Below are positions 34,894-43,846 of a stretch of DNA of 55,501 bases, one piece after another. Both the position numbers and the translations under genes were made by a program. This DNA is from M55B177 sp034722275 (lineage in GTDB: Bacteria; Chloroflexota; Dehalococcoidia; GIF9; AB-539-J10), in NCBI GenBank assembly GCA_034722275.1, contig JAYENW010000031.1:1-55501 (forward strand), read 5' to 3'. The notes beneath the pieces are model-generated. The model was not told the origin of the DNA. It did not search any database and saw only the letters and a program-made list of their open reading frames with translations. Every line of letters begins with the position of its first letter. Within the stretch, counting starts at the first letter, position 1.

Positions 34894-35612
34894 CTGTTAG
34901 CGCGCATTTACAGGAATTACGCAGCCGGCTAATCAAGTCAGCAATAGCAGTTGGTATAGCAATAATTGTTGCCTTTCCCTTAACTCCTTACATTTTCCGC
35001 ATTCTCAAGTCAAGAGCCCAAGGCCTGGATTTAGTCTTCATTCAAGTTACCGAGATGATTGGCACCTATATAAAAGTAGCCCTTTACTGTGGCATAGCTC
35101 TGGTCTTACCTTATCTTATCTATCACCTGGTAATGTTCATCTCTCCAGCGCTCAAAGATAAAGAAAGAAAATACGTTTATTTCTCCTTGCCCATAGTTGT
35201 TTTGCTCTTCGCCGCTGGTGTTTGTTTTGCCTACTTCGTATTCTTGCCACCAGCACTTAAATTTCTCCTTACTTTTGGCGGCGATATTGCCAAGCCAATG
35301 ATAACTGTAGGCAATTATGTCTCAATCGTGGCAAGACTGCTATTGGCCGTGGGATTGGTATTTGAAATTCCCGTAGTCATCACTTTATTGGCCAAGCTGG
35401 GAGTGGTTAAGCCACAGAAACTTGCCCACGGCAGAAAGTGGGCAGTATTAGCTGCCTTCATCCTTGCGGCCATCATCACGCCAACTGTAGACCCCGTTAA
35501 TCAGTCACTGATGGCTCTGCCCATAATTGCTCTCTATGAAATAAGCATCTGGCTTTCCAAACTGGTCTATCCACGGAAGGCTCCAGTTCCCACCACCATC
35601 ATAGATAATTAA
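34872..35612 (+). CDS. tatC: Tat translocase subunit TatC
   Basis: TatC recognises twin-arginine signals. The 246-aa protein has six predicted membrane helices and the N-terminal LTVSAHLQELRSRLIKSA with the conserved HL-EL-R pattern. Family signatures ISPALKDKERKYVY and ITPTVDPVNQSLMALPI are present. The start is GTG inside tatB. FdhA is the one obvious substrate in this window. Confidence 0.95.
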   Translation: MEQEKKLTVSAHLQELRSRLIKSAIAVGIAIIVAFPLTPYIFRILKSRAQGLDLVFIQVTEMIGTYIKVALYCGIALVLPYLIYHLVMFISPALKDKERKYVYFSLPIVVLLFAAGVCFAYFVFLPPALKFLLTFGGDIAKPMITVGNYVSIVARLLLAVGLVFEIPVVITLLAKLGVVKPQKLAHGRKWAVLAAFILAAIITPTVDPVNQSLMALPIIALYEISIWLSKLVYPRKAPVPTTIIDN

Positions 35613-35669
35613 AGGCATCAGGTTTATAGATGCGTTGACAAGCATTCATACACAGGCATTTAAATCACT

Positions 35670-35697
35670 TTGCAATGTCCTCATTCTAAGCTATAAT
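35670..35697 (+). promoter_or_regulatory. candidate promoter at the cca start
   Basis: TTGCAA (35670-35675) and a perfect TATAAT (35692-35697) are 16 bases apart; the start would be only about 2 bases before the ATG at 35706, which has no Shine-Dalgarno. A second candidate, TTGACA (35635-35640) with TTTAAA (35659-35664), would give a leader of about 35 bases. Confidence 0.4.
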
Positions 35698-35705
35698 ATG
35701 CTTCA

Positions 35706-37184
35706 ATGTCTGTTTCCCAAGCTGCTAGCTTAATCTCTACACTGAATAAATTGCACGAATTTCTGGCTCAAAAAAACTGTCGTGCCTACATTGTAGGCGG
35801 CTTTATTCGCGATTGGTTTTCAGGGAAACAAAGCAACGATGTGGATATTGCTGTCGAGGGAAACGCCCTGAGCATAGCTGATGAAGTAAGCAAAAACTTT
35901 AATGGCAGATTTGTACTGCTTGATGAAGTCAATGGCATAGCCAGAGTAATAATTGATAAAGAGCATGAACGGCATTTCGATTTCTGCTCTTTTTCTGGCA
36001 ATATTGAGTCTGACCTTGTCCAACGTGATTTCACTATAGATGCTATGGCAGTAGAGCTTGGTCAATTAACTGAAGCTTCCCAATTGAATCCTCTAGATCC
36101 TTTCCATGGAAGAAAGGACCTAGAAAATAAAGTAATCAGAGCGGTAAGTGATCAAGTTTTTGCCAACGATGCCGTTAGATTACTCCGTGGAGTTCGTCTT
36201 GCCGCCGAGTTTGATTTTACCATAGAGCCAACCACAGAAACTCTCATCCGCCTCCACTGTAAGTCTATCGCCGAAGTCGCTAACGAGAGAGTAAGAGAGG
36301 AATTGCTGCGACTGTTCAATCTGCCCCACACCGCTTATTATTTACACTATCTAGACAAGCTTGGTTTACTTACAGCCGTGGTCCCTGAACTAGCTGAGAG
36401 CAAGGGAGTAGAACAACCCACAGCACATTTTTGGGATGTCTTTGAGCATTCCCGGCAAACAGTGGCATGTGCAGAATTCTTAATTAGAGAAAACACCTGG
36501 GCCTATGGTAACGAAGAAATGTTAGCTACCACTCCGTGGTCTGATATCATAGAGGCCCACCTATCTCAAGAGGTTTCCGGTGGCAGCAATCGCAAGTCGC
36601 TACTCAAGTTGGGCGCTCTTTTCCACGATATCGCTAAGCCAAAAACAAAAACTCTTGATGATACTGGCAGAGCAAGGTTTCTAGGACACACTAAAGAAGG
36701 AGCAACAATGACAGCGAGCATCTTGGAAAGATTACGCTTCAGCCATCGAGAAATAGATCTGGTAGAAAAACTCGTTTACCACCACCTGCGCCCAGCTCAA
36801 ATGTCAAACGAGGGCTTGCCCACACAACGAGCAATTTATCGCTACTTCCGAGACACCGGCGATGCCGGGATCGATATTCTATTCCTGGCTTTGGCTGATT
36901 ATCTAGCTAGCCGTGGACCTCTCGTAAACATGGAAGCATGGAGAAAAAATTGCCAATTAGCAAATTATGTCTTGATGGAACATGGGAAGCAACAATCACG
37001 CACAGCCCCCTTGAAATTTATTGACGGAAACGACATAATGAAAACCTTTTATTTGACTTCAGGGCCATTGATTGGCAAGCTTCTAGCAATGGTTCATGAA
37101 GCCCAGGCTAGTGGTGAGATAAGCAATAAGGAAGAAGCTTTAGCTCTAGTGCAAAATATTTTAAAGAAAAAAACGATTAATTGA
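35706..37184 (+). CDS. cca: CCA tRNA nucleotidyltransferase / polyA polymerase family with HD domain
   Basis: This class II nucleotidyltransferase adds (part of) CCA to tRNA 3' ends. The 492-aa protein has the GGFIRDW and DVDIAVEG catalytic motif (residues about 30-50), LVQRDFTIDAMAVEL, a DAVRLLRGVRLAAEFDF neck motif, and a C-terminal HD domain (HSRQTV ... LGALFHDIAKPKT ... VYHHLRP). The tRNA-Met gene in this window does not encode CCA, which agrees with a need for it. CCA- versus CC- or A-adding activity cannot be decided. Stop overlaps the secD start by four bases. Confidence 0.92.
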   Translation: MSVSQAASLISTLNKLHEFLAQKNCRAYIVGGFIRDWFSGKQSNDVDIAVEGNALSIADEVSKNFNGRFVLLDEVNGIARVIIDKEHERHFDFCSFSGNIESDLVQRDFTIDAMAVELGQLTEASQLNPLDPFHGRKDLENKVIRAVSDQVFANDAVRLLRGVRLAAEFDFTIEPTTETLIRLHCKSIAEVANERVREELLRLFNLPHTAYYLHYLDKLGLLTAVVPELAESKGVEQPTAHFWDVFEHSRQTVACAEFLIRENTWAYGNEEMLATTPWSDIIEAHLSQEVSGGSNRKSLLKLGALFHDIAKPKTKTLDDTGRARFLGHTKEGATMTASILERLRFSHREIDLVEKLVYHHLRPAQMSNEGLPTQRAIYRYFRDTGDAGIDILFLALADYLASRGPLVNMEAWRKNCQLANYVLMEHGKQQSRTAPLKFIDGNDIMKTFYLTSGPLIGKLLAMVHEAQASGEISNKEEALALVQNILKKKTIN

Positions 37185-38533
37185 GAAAAAATATTTATCT
37201 ATTAACCTTTATTATCGTCTTATTTGGTTTTGCTCTATGGTCAATACTGCCTTTAGACCGAAATGTGCTTGGCAGGCAAGGGCTATCCCAGGGGCTTGAC
37301 CTCAAAGGCGGCAGTTATTTTGTCTACCAAGCTGATCTGAGTCAAGTTGAACCTGGCAGTGAAGCGGCAATTATGGAGGGGGTTAAGGGTGTAATCGCAA
37401 GGCGCGTTAATGCTCTGGGAATAACCGAACCAATCATCGAGATACAAAGACAAGAAGGTAGCTGGAGTATTGGGATTCAATTGCCAGGCATCAGTGATAT
37501 TGAAAAGGCCAAGGAAATGATTGGCCTTACGGCACTCCTTGAATTTCGAGAGCAGGATGAGGCGGGGAATTGGATTCTGGCCAAAGGCACAGTAGGTGAT
37601 GAAGAATTAATCCTTTCCAGTAAATATTTTAAGGAAAATACCTATGTTAACGTAAGCCAGTATGGTGCGCCTCTATTGATATTCCACTGGGATGGAACAG
37701 GACAAAAACTTTCAGAACAGGTCACCAGCCGTCTGATCGACAAGCCACTTGGTATCTACATTGGCGATGAGCCACTTCGAGGCACGGATGGACATCCCAT
37801 TGCTCCTATAGTTCGAGATGTGATCAGAGAAAATGGACAAATCGAAGGGCTGAGTTTGGAAAATGCTGAAGAACTATCAAAATTGCTCAATGCCGGTAGA
37901 ATGCCTGTACCCTTGGGACGATGGGCAGAGAAAGATGGCAACAAAGTTTTTCAAGCCGATGCTCCTTTATATGAGAAAACTGTTGATGCTACCCTGGGTG
38001 CTGATTCGATCAAGAAAAGCATACTGGCGGCGGGAATCGGATTAGTCATTTTGCTGTTATTTATGATTCTTTATTATCGCTTTCTCGGAGTGGTAGCTTG
38101 CCTGAGCCTGGGAATTTATGGTGTTGTCATCCTGGCCATCTTCAAGCTCATTCCAATAACACTTACCCTGCCTGGCATTGCGGGATTAATTGTCTCTTTA
38201 GGCATGGCAGTAGATGCTAATGTTCTCATCTTTGAGAGAACTAAAGAAGAACTACGCGCTGGGCGTAGCATAGGTGCTGCGATCGAAGCTGGATTCAACC
38301 GTGCCTGGACGGCTATCCGAGACAGCAATATCACTACTTTCATTGCCTGCATTGTTCTTTTTTGGATGGGTGGTTCACTAGGTGCTCTAATGGTCAGAGG
38401 CTTCGCCGTGACCTTGTTCATTGGTGTGGCTCTATCTATGTTCACCGCCATCATCATCACCAGGACTCTTCTTCGACTCATTATGGGCAGGCAAGCAGTT
38501 ACCAATTTGGCAGCTTATGGAGTTAAGAAGTGA
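37181..38533 (+). CDS. secD: protein translocase subunit SecD
   Basis: SecD with SecF uses the proton or sodium gradient to help pull proteins through SecYEG. The 450-aa protein has an N-terminal membrane helix, the GLDLKGGSYFVYQ motif, a P1-type extracytoplasmic domain, and a C-terminal membrane block with LPGIAGLIVSLGMAVDANVLIFERTKEELR. It starts at TTG overlapping the cca stop (TTGA) and ends overlapping secF (GTGA). The length is short for the family (E. coli 615 aa), normal for Chloroflexota and Firmicutes types. Confidence 0.95.
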   Translation: MRKNIYLLTFIIVLFGFALWSILPLDRNVLGRQGLSQGLDLKGGSYFVYQADLSQVEPGSEAAIMEGVKGVIARRVNALGITEPIIEIQRQEGSWSIGIQLPGISDIEKAKEMIGLTALLEFREQDEAGNWILAKGTVGDEELILSSKYFKENTYVNVSQYGAPLLIFHWDGTGQKLSEQVTSRLIDKPLGIYIGDEPLRGTDGHPIAPIVRDVIRENGQIEGLSLENAEELSKLLNAGRMPVPLGRWAEKDGNKVFQADAPLYEKTVDATLGADSIKKSILAAGIGLVILLLFMILYYRFLGVVACLSLGIYGVVILAIFKLIPITLTLPGIAGLIVSLGMAVDANVLIFERTKEELRAGRSIGAAIEAGFNRAWTAIRDSNITTFIACIVLFWMGGSLGALMVRGFAVTLFIGVALSMFTAIIITRTLLRLIMGRQAVTNLAAYGVKK

Positions 38534-39456
38534 CAGGCATCGATTTTGTGAGTAAGAAAAGCTGGTTTTTCTTCATATCAGCAGTAGTGATAATCGTGGG
38601 AATAATCTCCCTGGCTGTTTTTGGCCTGAAGCCGGGCATTGATTTTGTTGGTGGCACATCTATAACTTTCCAATTCAATCCGCCAGTTGAGCAGAGCCAG
38701 CTGCGAGAGGAATTGGCCAAGCAGGGATATGACAAGGCAACTATCCAGCAGGCAGGTGAAGATAGTTTCCTGGTTCACCTCAAGGAAATTTCGTCGCAAG
38801 AAAAAGACAAGCTAAAGAATGAGCTGGAAACGGATTTAAGCTGTCAAGCCAAGATTATAGACTATTATGCAGTATCACCAACAGTAGGTTTAGAGACAGC
38901 AAGAAATGCTGGCATCGCTGTGATAATAGCCGCTGTGGCCGTGCTATTTTATATTGCCTGGGCATTCCGCCGCATGCCCAAACCATTTCGCTGGGGCGTA
39001 TGCGCTGTCATTGCCTTAACCCACGATGTATTTATAATAATAGGTATTTTTTCCATCCTGGGCTGCTTAGCTGGTGTGGAAATTGGTGCTCTTTTCATCA
39101 CCGGGCTGCTAACCGTTGTCGGCTACAGCATCAATAATACTGTGGTCATTTTTGATCGTATCAGGGAAAACATATCCAAGCACATCAGCCCCGATTTCAC
39201 GGTAACGGTGAACTCCAGCATCGTGGAAACGCTAGGACGGTCTCTAAATACTACCCTGACCACTTTATTTGTTATCTTGGCTCTTTTTCTCTTTGGCGGA
39301 GCTACGATACACTATTTTGTCTTGGTTTTACTTCTTGGTGCTATTATTGGCACTTACAGCTCCATCTGTATTTCCAGTCAGTTTCTAGTGGTGTGGGAAA
39401 AAGATGAATGGAGAAAGCTCACCACCTGGCTGCCATTCATCCAGAGACCAACATAG
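38530..39456 (+). CDS. secF: protein translocase subunit SecF
   Basis: The 308-aa partner of SecD. It shows the GIDFVGGTSITFQF motif and the C-terminal block with GYSINNTVVIFDRIREN and SLNTTLTTLFVILALF, with six expected membrane helices. The start is GTG overlapping the secD stop. secD and secF are separate genes here, not fused. Confidence 0.96.
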   Translation: MTGIDFVSKKSWFFFISAVVIIVGIISLAVFGLKPGIDFVGGTSITFQFNPPVEQSQLREELAKQGYDKATIQQAGEDSFLVHLKEISSQEKDKLKNELETDLSCQAKIIDYYAVSPTVGLETARNAGIAVIIAAVAVLFYIAWAFRRMPKPFRWGVCAVIALTHDVFIIIGIFSILGCLAGVEIGALFITGLLTVVGYSINNTVVIFDRIRENISKHISPDFTVTVNSSIVETLGRSLNTTLTTLFVILALFLFGGATIHYFVLVLLLGAIIGTYSSICISSQFLVVWEKDEWRKLTTWLPFIQRPT

Positions 39457-39547
39457 TCGCGTAGACGCAATTCTAGTTTATCTGATTTGTACAAGAGAAA
39501 AGCTGTCACTACAATAAACCACAGTTCTGACTCTGAATCTTGGTGAC

Positions 39548-40480
39548 ATGAAAGAAGTAAAAGCATTTTCCACTAAAACCAGCGCTGCCAAACTATCAGT
39601 GACTTCCAATAGTCTATTAGTCGTAGCCAAGATTGCGGCTGGTATTATTACCGGCAGCGTAAGTATTCTAGCTGAGGCTATCCACAGTTTACTGGATTTA
39701 GCTGCTGCCGTGATTGCCTTCTTCAGCGTCAGGATTTCAGATAAACCGGCAGACGCCGGGCATCCATTTGGACACGGCAAGGTAGAAAATGTCAGTGGCA
39801 TAATCGAAGCAATACTTATCATCATAGCTGGCATCTGGATTATCTACGAAGCGGTTCAAAGAATAGTCATGAGAACCACAATTCAATTAGCTGGCGTCGG
39901 CATAGGAGTGATGGCTCTTGCTATCGTGACCAATATCTTAGTGTCTCGCAAATTGCATAAAGTAAGTCAGGCAACAGATTCCCCAGCACTAGAAGCAGAC
40001 GCCTGGCATTTGAGCACCGATGTATACACTTCTGTAGCTGTATTAGTGAGCTTATTAGTAATATACTTTACTGGCTTTATCCTTTTAGATCCCATCATTG
40101 CCATAATTGTAGCTGTCGTTATCATGCGAACTGGCTACCAGCTAACCAGAAAGTCATTCGGTGTCTTGGTTGACGAGAGATTGCCAGCTTCCGAAGAAGC
40201 GATAATTACAGAAGTGATCAAAGAACACTGCAATAAGGTAGTGGGCTTCCACAGTTTACGGACGCGGAAGGCAGGAAGCCAGCGTCAAATTGACTTTCAC
40301 CTGGTTATGGCTAAAAATGCCAGTTTAGAGAGCGTGCACCAAATGTGTGACCATCTGGAGGAAGATATCAAAACGAAGTTATCTCAAGCTAGCATCAATA
40401 TCCATGTTGAGCCTTGCCAAATGGAATGTAACCAATGTTGTATACAAAATTGCCCCTTACGGCGGAAAAGCAAAAGCTAA
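39548..40480 (+). CDS. cation diffusion facilitator transporter with a C-terminal Cys motif
   Basis: CDF proteins export Zn, Fe, Mn or related cations by antiport. The 310-aa protein has six membrane helices with site motifs HSLLDL (TM2) and HLSTDV (TM5), and the fold signature GHPFGHGKVENVS. The cytoplasmic C-terminal domain ends in an unusual cysteine run, CQMECNQCCIQNCP (C-x3-C-x2-CC-x3-C). The TM2 motif is written HxxxD and the TM5 motif HxxTD, so the metal site has His and Asp at both positions as in Zn transporters. Metal preference is unproven. Confidence 0.9.
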   Translation: MKEVKAFSTKTSAAKLSVTSNSLLVVAKIAAGIITGSVSILAEAIHSLLDLAAAVIAFFSVRISDKPADAGHPFGHGKVENVSGIIEAILIIIAGIWIIYEAVQRIVMRTTIQLAGVGIGVMALAIVTNILVSRKLHKVSQATDSPALEADAWHLSTDVYTSVAVLVSLLVIYFTGFILLDPIIAIIVAVVIMRTGYQLTRKSFGVLVDERLPASEEAIITEVIKEHCNKVVGFHSLRTRKAGSQRQIDFHLVMAKNASLESVHQMCDHLEEDIKTKLSQASINIHVEPCQMECNQCCIQNCPLRRKSKS

Positions 40481-40501
40481 ACGGACCGCTCCAAGATAAT
40501 T

Positions 40502-41530
40502 TTATATACGGTGTATTTTCTTTATTTTCTCAATATGCTCTTCAAATCCCCCAGGTTTTAGCCTTGATGACTTTCCCAGAGGGTCAACTATCTCTGGGCT
40601 ATCCCAGAGAACATCAAAGGTAGCTGCTACTGACAAAGCAGCCACTTGAAGGTCATAGCCACCTTCCAGAGTAAAGACAAGGTGTCCCTGGCACAGTTCT
40701 GCAGCTAATTTCTTTAACACCGCTACCATTTGAGCAAAGCCAGTGACACTGACCTGCATCGTAGCTATGGTATCAGCCCAATGCGGGTCGAAGCCAGCAG
40801 AAACCAATATAAGCTCTGGCTGGAATCTCTGAGCTACGGGAACCAGAACTTCATTAAAAGCTCTTAAATACTCCTCGTCACCCCAACCCCCAGTCATGGG
40901 GAAATTCACCGTAGTTCCTTCTCCCTCCCCGATCCCAGTATCGTCTATCCAGCCTGTTCCCGGGTAAAAGGGATACTGGTGAGTGGAGAAATAAAGAACC
41001 TTAGGGTCATTATAAAATGTATCCTGGGTACCATTGCCATGGTGAACATCAAAGTCGGCAATGAGAACACGACTGAGATTGAAATTAGTTAAAGCAAATT
41101 TAGCTGCTATGGCAACATTGTTGAAGATGCAGAAACCCATTCCTCTATTACGAACAGCATGATGTCCTGGAGGTCTAACCAGAGCAAAGGCACTGTCAAC
41201 TTCGCCCTTCATCACTGCCTCTACTGCAGTTAAAAGCCCACCTGCGGCATACAAAGCTACTTCGTAAGATTTGGGACACATTATCGTGTCAGGATCCAAC
41301 CAGCCACCACCTCTTTCCGCTACATTTTCAACTCTGGAGATATACTCCGGGGCGTGAACCATTTCCAATTCCTCAATCGTAGCAGAACGCGGCGCAAGCA
41401 AGCTAAGTTTTTCTTTTGCCCCAGTCTTCTCCAGATGCGACATTATGGATACCAGCCTTTGGGAATTTTCAGGATGGCTGCCGGTATCGTGCTCCAGGTA
41501 AATGGAATCATAGACCAAGCCTGCTTCCAT
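40502..41530 (-). CDS. histone-deacetylase family amidohydrolase
   Basis: The 342-aa protein belongs to the arginase/deacetylase fold: it has HDTGSHPENSQRL, VRPPGHHA, the metal-site FDVHHGNGTQDTF, the LVSAGFDPHWADT aspartate motif and LEGGYDL. Relatives act as acetylpolyamine or protein lysine deacetylases (AcuC/class II). No acetyltransferase gene adjoins it, so the substrate is open. It is convergent with the CDF gene, 21 bases apart. Confidence 0.88.
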   Translation of the reverse strand: MEAGLVYDSIYLEHDTGSHPENSQRLVSIMSHLEKTGAKEKLSLLAPRSATIEELEMVHAPEYISRVENVAERGGGWLDPDTIMCPKSYEVALYAAGGLLTAVEAVMKGEVDSAFALVRPPGHHAVRNRGMGFCIFNNVAIAAKFALTNFNLSRVLIADFDVHHGNGTQDTFYNDPKVLYFSTHQYPFYPGTGWIDDTGIGEGEGTTVNFPMTGGWGDEEYLRAFNEVLVPVAQRFQPELILVSAGFDPHWADTIATMQVSVTGFAQMVAVLKKLAAELCQGHLVFTLEGGYDLQVAALSVAATFDVLWDSPEIVDPLGKSSRLKPGGFEEHIEKIKKIHRI

Positions 41531-41615
41531 ATTGGCATCTTAGCATGATGAACCATACAAGACAATTCTAGGAAACAGTGCAGTGAATAAATCCTCATAT
41601 AAAAATTTTTTGCAA

Positions 41616-42440
41616 TCAGACCTTCTTCTTCCGACGTCTAAGCCAGATGACCAGGATGGGAATCCAGACCCAGCAGAAAATGCCGAGCCATATCAGTGCT
41701 GTCAGCAAACCTCTACCAAATGTCACTATACCATGAATTGCTGACTTGAGAGCGACAACAGGACTCCATGATCCAGCTAGAGGCTTGGTTTGCTTCAGGC
41801 TTATCTCAATGAGCGCCATATCAGAGGTCCTTTCAAGATACTGCATACGTCCTTCTATTTGCTCAATCTCGCCCCTTATCCTGGAGAGCGCTTCCTGCAC
41901 CTTTAGCATTTCCTCCACTGTTTCGGCCTTCTCCAGTAATATCAAGTATTGAGCTTCGGTTGCCTTGAGGTTACGCAGCCTAGCCTCCAGATCAACATAC
42001 TCTTCGGTCACATCTTTGCTCTGAGTGCTCTCAGTGGGGACTGATATCGCCAACTGACGAAGCCTTTCCAGGGCTTCGTTGAATCTCTCTGCAGGCACCC
42101 GAATGGAGATACTACCTGCAGTCTTCTCATCTTCATACTTTTGGGAGGAAACCACATAGCCGTCCAGGTCTTTGGCTACTCTGGCAACCTCATCTATAGC
42201 GTCGGCTACATCCTCTACCTCTAAAGTCATGTAACCAGTTCTCACAATTTTACGCTCTGTCGCCATCTCCTCAGGCACAGTTATGTCCGAGTTATGTCCT
42301 TTCCCGTCAAGATAGCTTTCCGATGGTGCTGGTCTTGGTGTTGGTGTTGGCATTGGTACTGGAGCAGTAGCACAACTGCTGACCAGCATCAGCACCCCAA
42401 TCAAAAATATTGGAATTGAGAACTTAAACCATTTGTTCAT
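41616..42440 (-). CDS. DUF4349 lipoprotein with coiled coil and C-terminal membrane helix
   Basis: The 274-aa protein has a lipoprotein signal with lipobox VSSC (Cys23), a proline-rich spacer (PVPMPTPTPRPAP), a central DUF4349-like domain (RTGYMTLEVEDVADAIDEV, ISIRVPAERFNEALERL), a long coiled coil (about 145-215), and a C-terminal membrane helix followed by RRRKKK. Function of the family is not known. GGGAGG precedes the ATG. It is divergent from the macro-domain gene. Confidence 0.82.
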   Translation of the reverse strand: MNKWFKFSIPIFLIGVLMLVSSCATAPVPMPTPTPRPAPSESYLDGKGHNSDITVPEEMATERKIVRTGYMTLEVEDVADAIDEVARVAKDLDGYVVSSQKYEDEKTAGSISIRVPAERFNEALERLRQLAISVPTESTQSKDVTEEYVDLEARLRNLKATEAQYLILLEKAETVEEMLKVQEALSRIRGEIEQIEGRMQYLERTSDMALIEISLKQTKPLAGSWSPVVALKSAIHGIVTFGRGLLTALIWLGIFCWVWIPILVIWLRRRKKKV

Positions 42441-42537
42441 CTTATTCCTCCCTGACTCTTCTTGTTTTATAATACTAAAACGAGGGAAAATCCCAAAGGT
42501 TTAGTCTAATCAATTACAAAACTTAAAGGAGGTGCAC

Positions 42538-43074
42538 ATGAAAAGGAAAATAAACAATTCTGTTTTGGAACTGATTGACGGCGATATCACCGAAATGGAT
42601 ACTGATGCCATCGTCAACGCCGCTAACTCTCACTTACAACATGGAGGAGGGGTGGCAGGAGCGATAGTAAGGAAAGGCGGCTGGGTAATTCAGGAGGAGA
42701 GCAACAAGATCGGCTATCTTCCTGTAGGCGAAGCGGCAATAACCACTGCGGGCAAGCTAAAAGCCAAATATGTCATTCATGCCGTTGGCCCTGTTTGGAG
42801 AGGCGGGAGGGAAAATGAAGAGGAAAATCTCAAGAAGGCTACTTGGAATTCTCTAAAGCTGGCTGATAGGAATAACTTGAAAAGCATCACCTTCCCTGCT
42901 ATCAGCGCCGGTATCTTTGGCTTTCCCGCAGACAAATGTGCCAGACTTATGCTCTTCACAACCATTGAATACCTCAAAGGGGAAAACAGTCTGGAGCGGG
43001 TTGTCTTCTGTTTATATGGCAAGAACAGTTTCGCAGTTTTCCAAAAAGAGTTAGAGATACAGTTACCAGGCTAA
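42538..43074 (+). CDS. macro domain protein (ADP-ribose or OAADPR binding)
   Basis: The 178-aa protein is a single macro domain. The ligand-site signatures are GDITEMDTDAIVNAAN and HGGGVAGAIVRKGG near the N terminus and the AISAGIFGFP loop later. The pattern resembles YmdB/TTHA type macrodomains that hydrolyse O-acetyl-ADP-ribose or ADP-ribose adducts. The frame opens at GTG 42532, but ATG 42538 lies correctly behind AAAGGAGGT. It ends 8 bases before the HhH-like gene, so the two are co-transcribed. Confidence 0.92.
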   Translation: MKRKINNSVLELIDGDITEMDTDAIVNAANSHLQHGGGVAGAIVRKGGWVIQEESNKIGYLPVGEAAITTAGKLKAKYVIHAVGPVWRGGRENEEENLKKATWNSLKLADRNNLKSITFPAISAGIFGFPADKCARLMLFTTIEYLKGENSLERVVFCLYGKNSFAVFQKELEIQLPG

Positions 43075-43082
43075 AGATAAAC

Positions 43083-43787
43083 ATGAAACTTCAAGCAATT
43101 GTCAATAGCTACATGGATAAAGTTCCCGAACTTAAATGGTATTGTCAGCGTTGCCTAGAAACAAGAAGATGGGATGGCAGCGTCGTCTTGATGATAGTAG
43201 ATGCTTCTTTCACTTCTATTGGTTTGAATTACTTTATGGCTGTGGTGCCAAAAGTAGATAGGTTTGGAAAAACCTTTGTTGAGACAGGAAAAATCAAAAA
43301 TGTTGAGGATTTAGCCATTGTCGACTCTCAAGCTAGGGAAATTACAAGAATCTGGAAGAACAAACGTTCCTGGCAAGTGGCTAAATCTGTAGCTACATAT
43401 TTAGCTAAGCTTAAGGCAGCGCTCAACTTTGATGACAGACAAGCCCTTATTCGTTGGGCAAAGGACAGTAAACTCGAGAGCTGGGAAGTGAACCCGATAG
43501 GGAAATTAAAGGGAGTTGGCATAAATACCTTTCAATATCTCAGGATGATGGGAGGAGTAGATACAGTAATGCCTGACAAGATAGTAAAGAGAGTTATAGA
43601 GGAAATTTTAATCCAGGCAGGTATCGAGATACCCTCCAGCGATATCAATTTTGTAAAGCTAGTTGACCAGATTGCCAGGAAGACTGGCTACAAAGCGATA
43701 GAGCTTTGCTGGATGACCTGGATGATACAATCAGAGGCCGGAATGAGCCGCATAGAGAAATATTCTGATTTGCTGCCAAGGATTTGA
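43083..43787 (+). CDS. HhH-GPD-like helix-hairpin-helix protein, function not known
   Basis: I do not recognise a named family for the 234-aa protein. Residues about 138-165 read IGKLKGVGINTFQYLRMMGG then MPDKIVKRVI, which looks like a helix-hairpin-helix followed by the Asp of HhH-GPD DNA glycosylases. The rest is mostly helical. Pairing with a macro domain gene may point to DNA damage or ADP-ribose on nucleic acid, but this is inference. A plain DNA-binding or unknown role is as likely. Confidence 0.55.
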   Translation: MKLQAIVNSYMDKVPELKWYCQRCLETRRWDGSVVLMIVDASFTSIGLNYFMAVVPKVDRFGKTFVETGKIKNVEDLAIVDSQAREITRIWKNKRSWQVAKSVATYLAKLKAALNFDDRQALIRWAKDSKLESWEVNPIGKLKGVGINTFQYLRMMGGVDTVMPDKIVKRVIEEILIQAGIEIPSSDINFVKLVDQIARKTGYKAIELCWMTWMIQSEAGMSRIEKYSDLLPRI

Positions 43788-43846
43788 ATTTAAAGGCGCG
43801 TAAAACCTGATATCTCCCGGTAGAACTTCCCATAGGAAAAGAAAGC

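Noticed and set aside
42538..43787. DarT-DarG toxin-antitoxin pair
   Set aside because: The second protein shows no ADP-ribosyltransferase motifs of DarT, and the macro domain is not fused to a DarG-type C-terminal domain.
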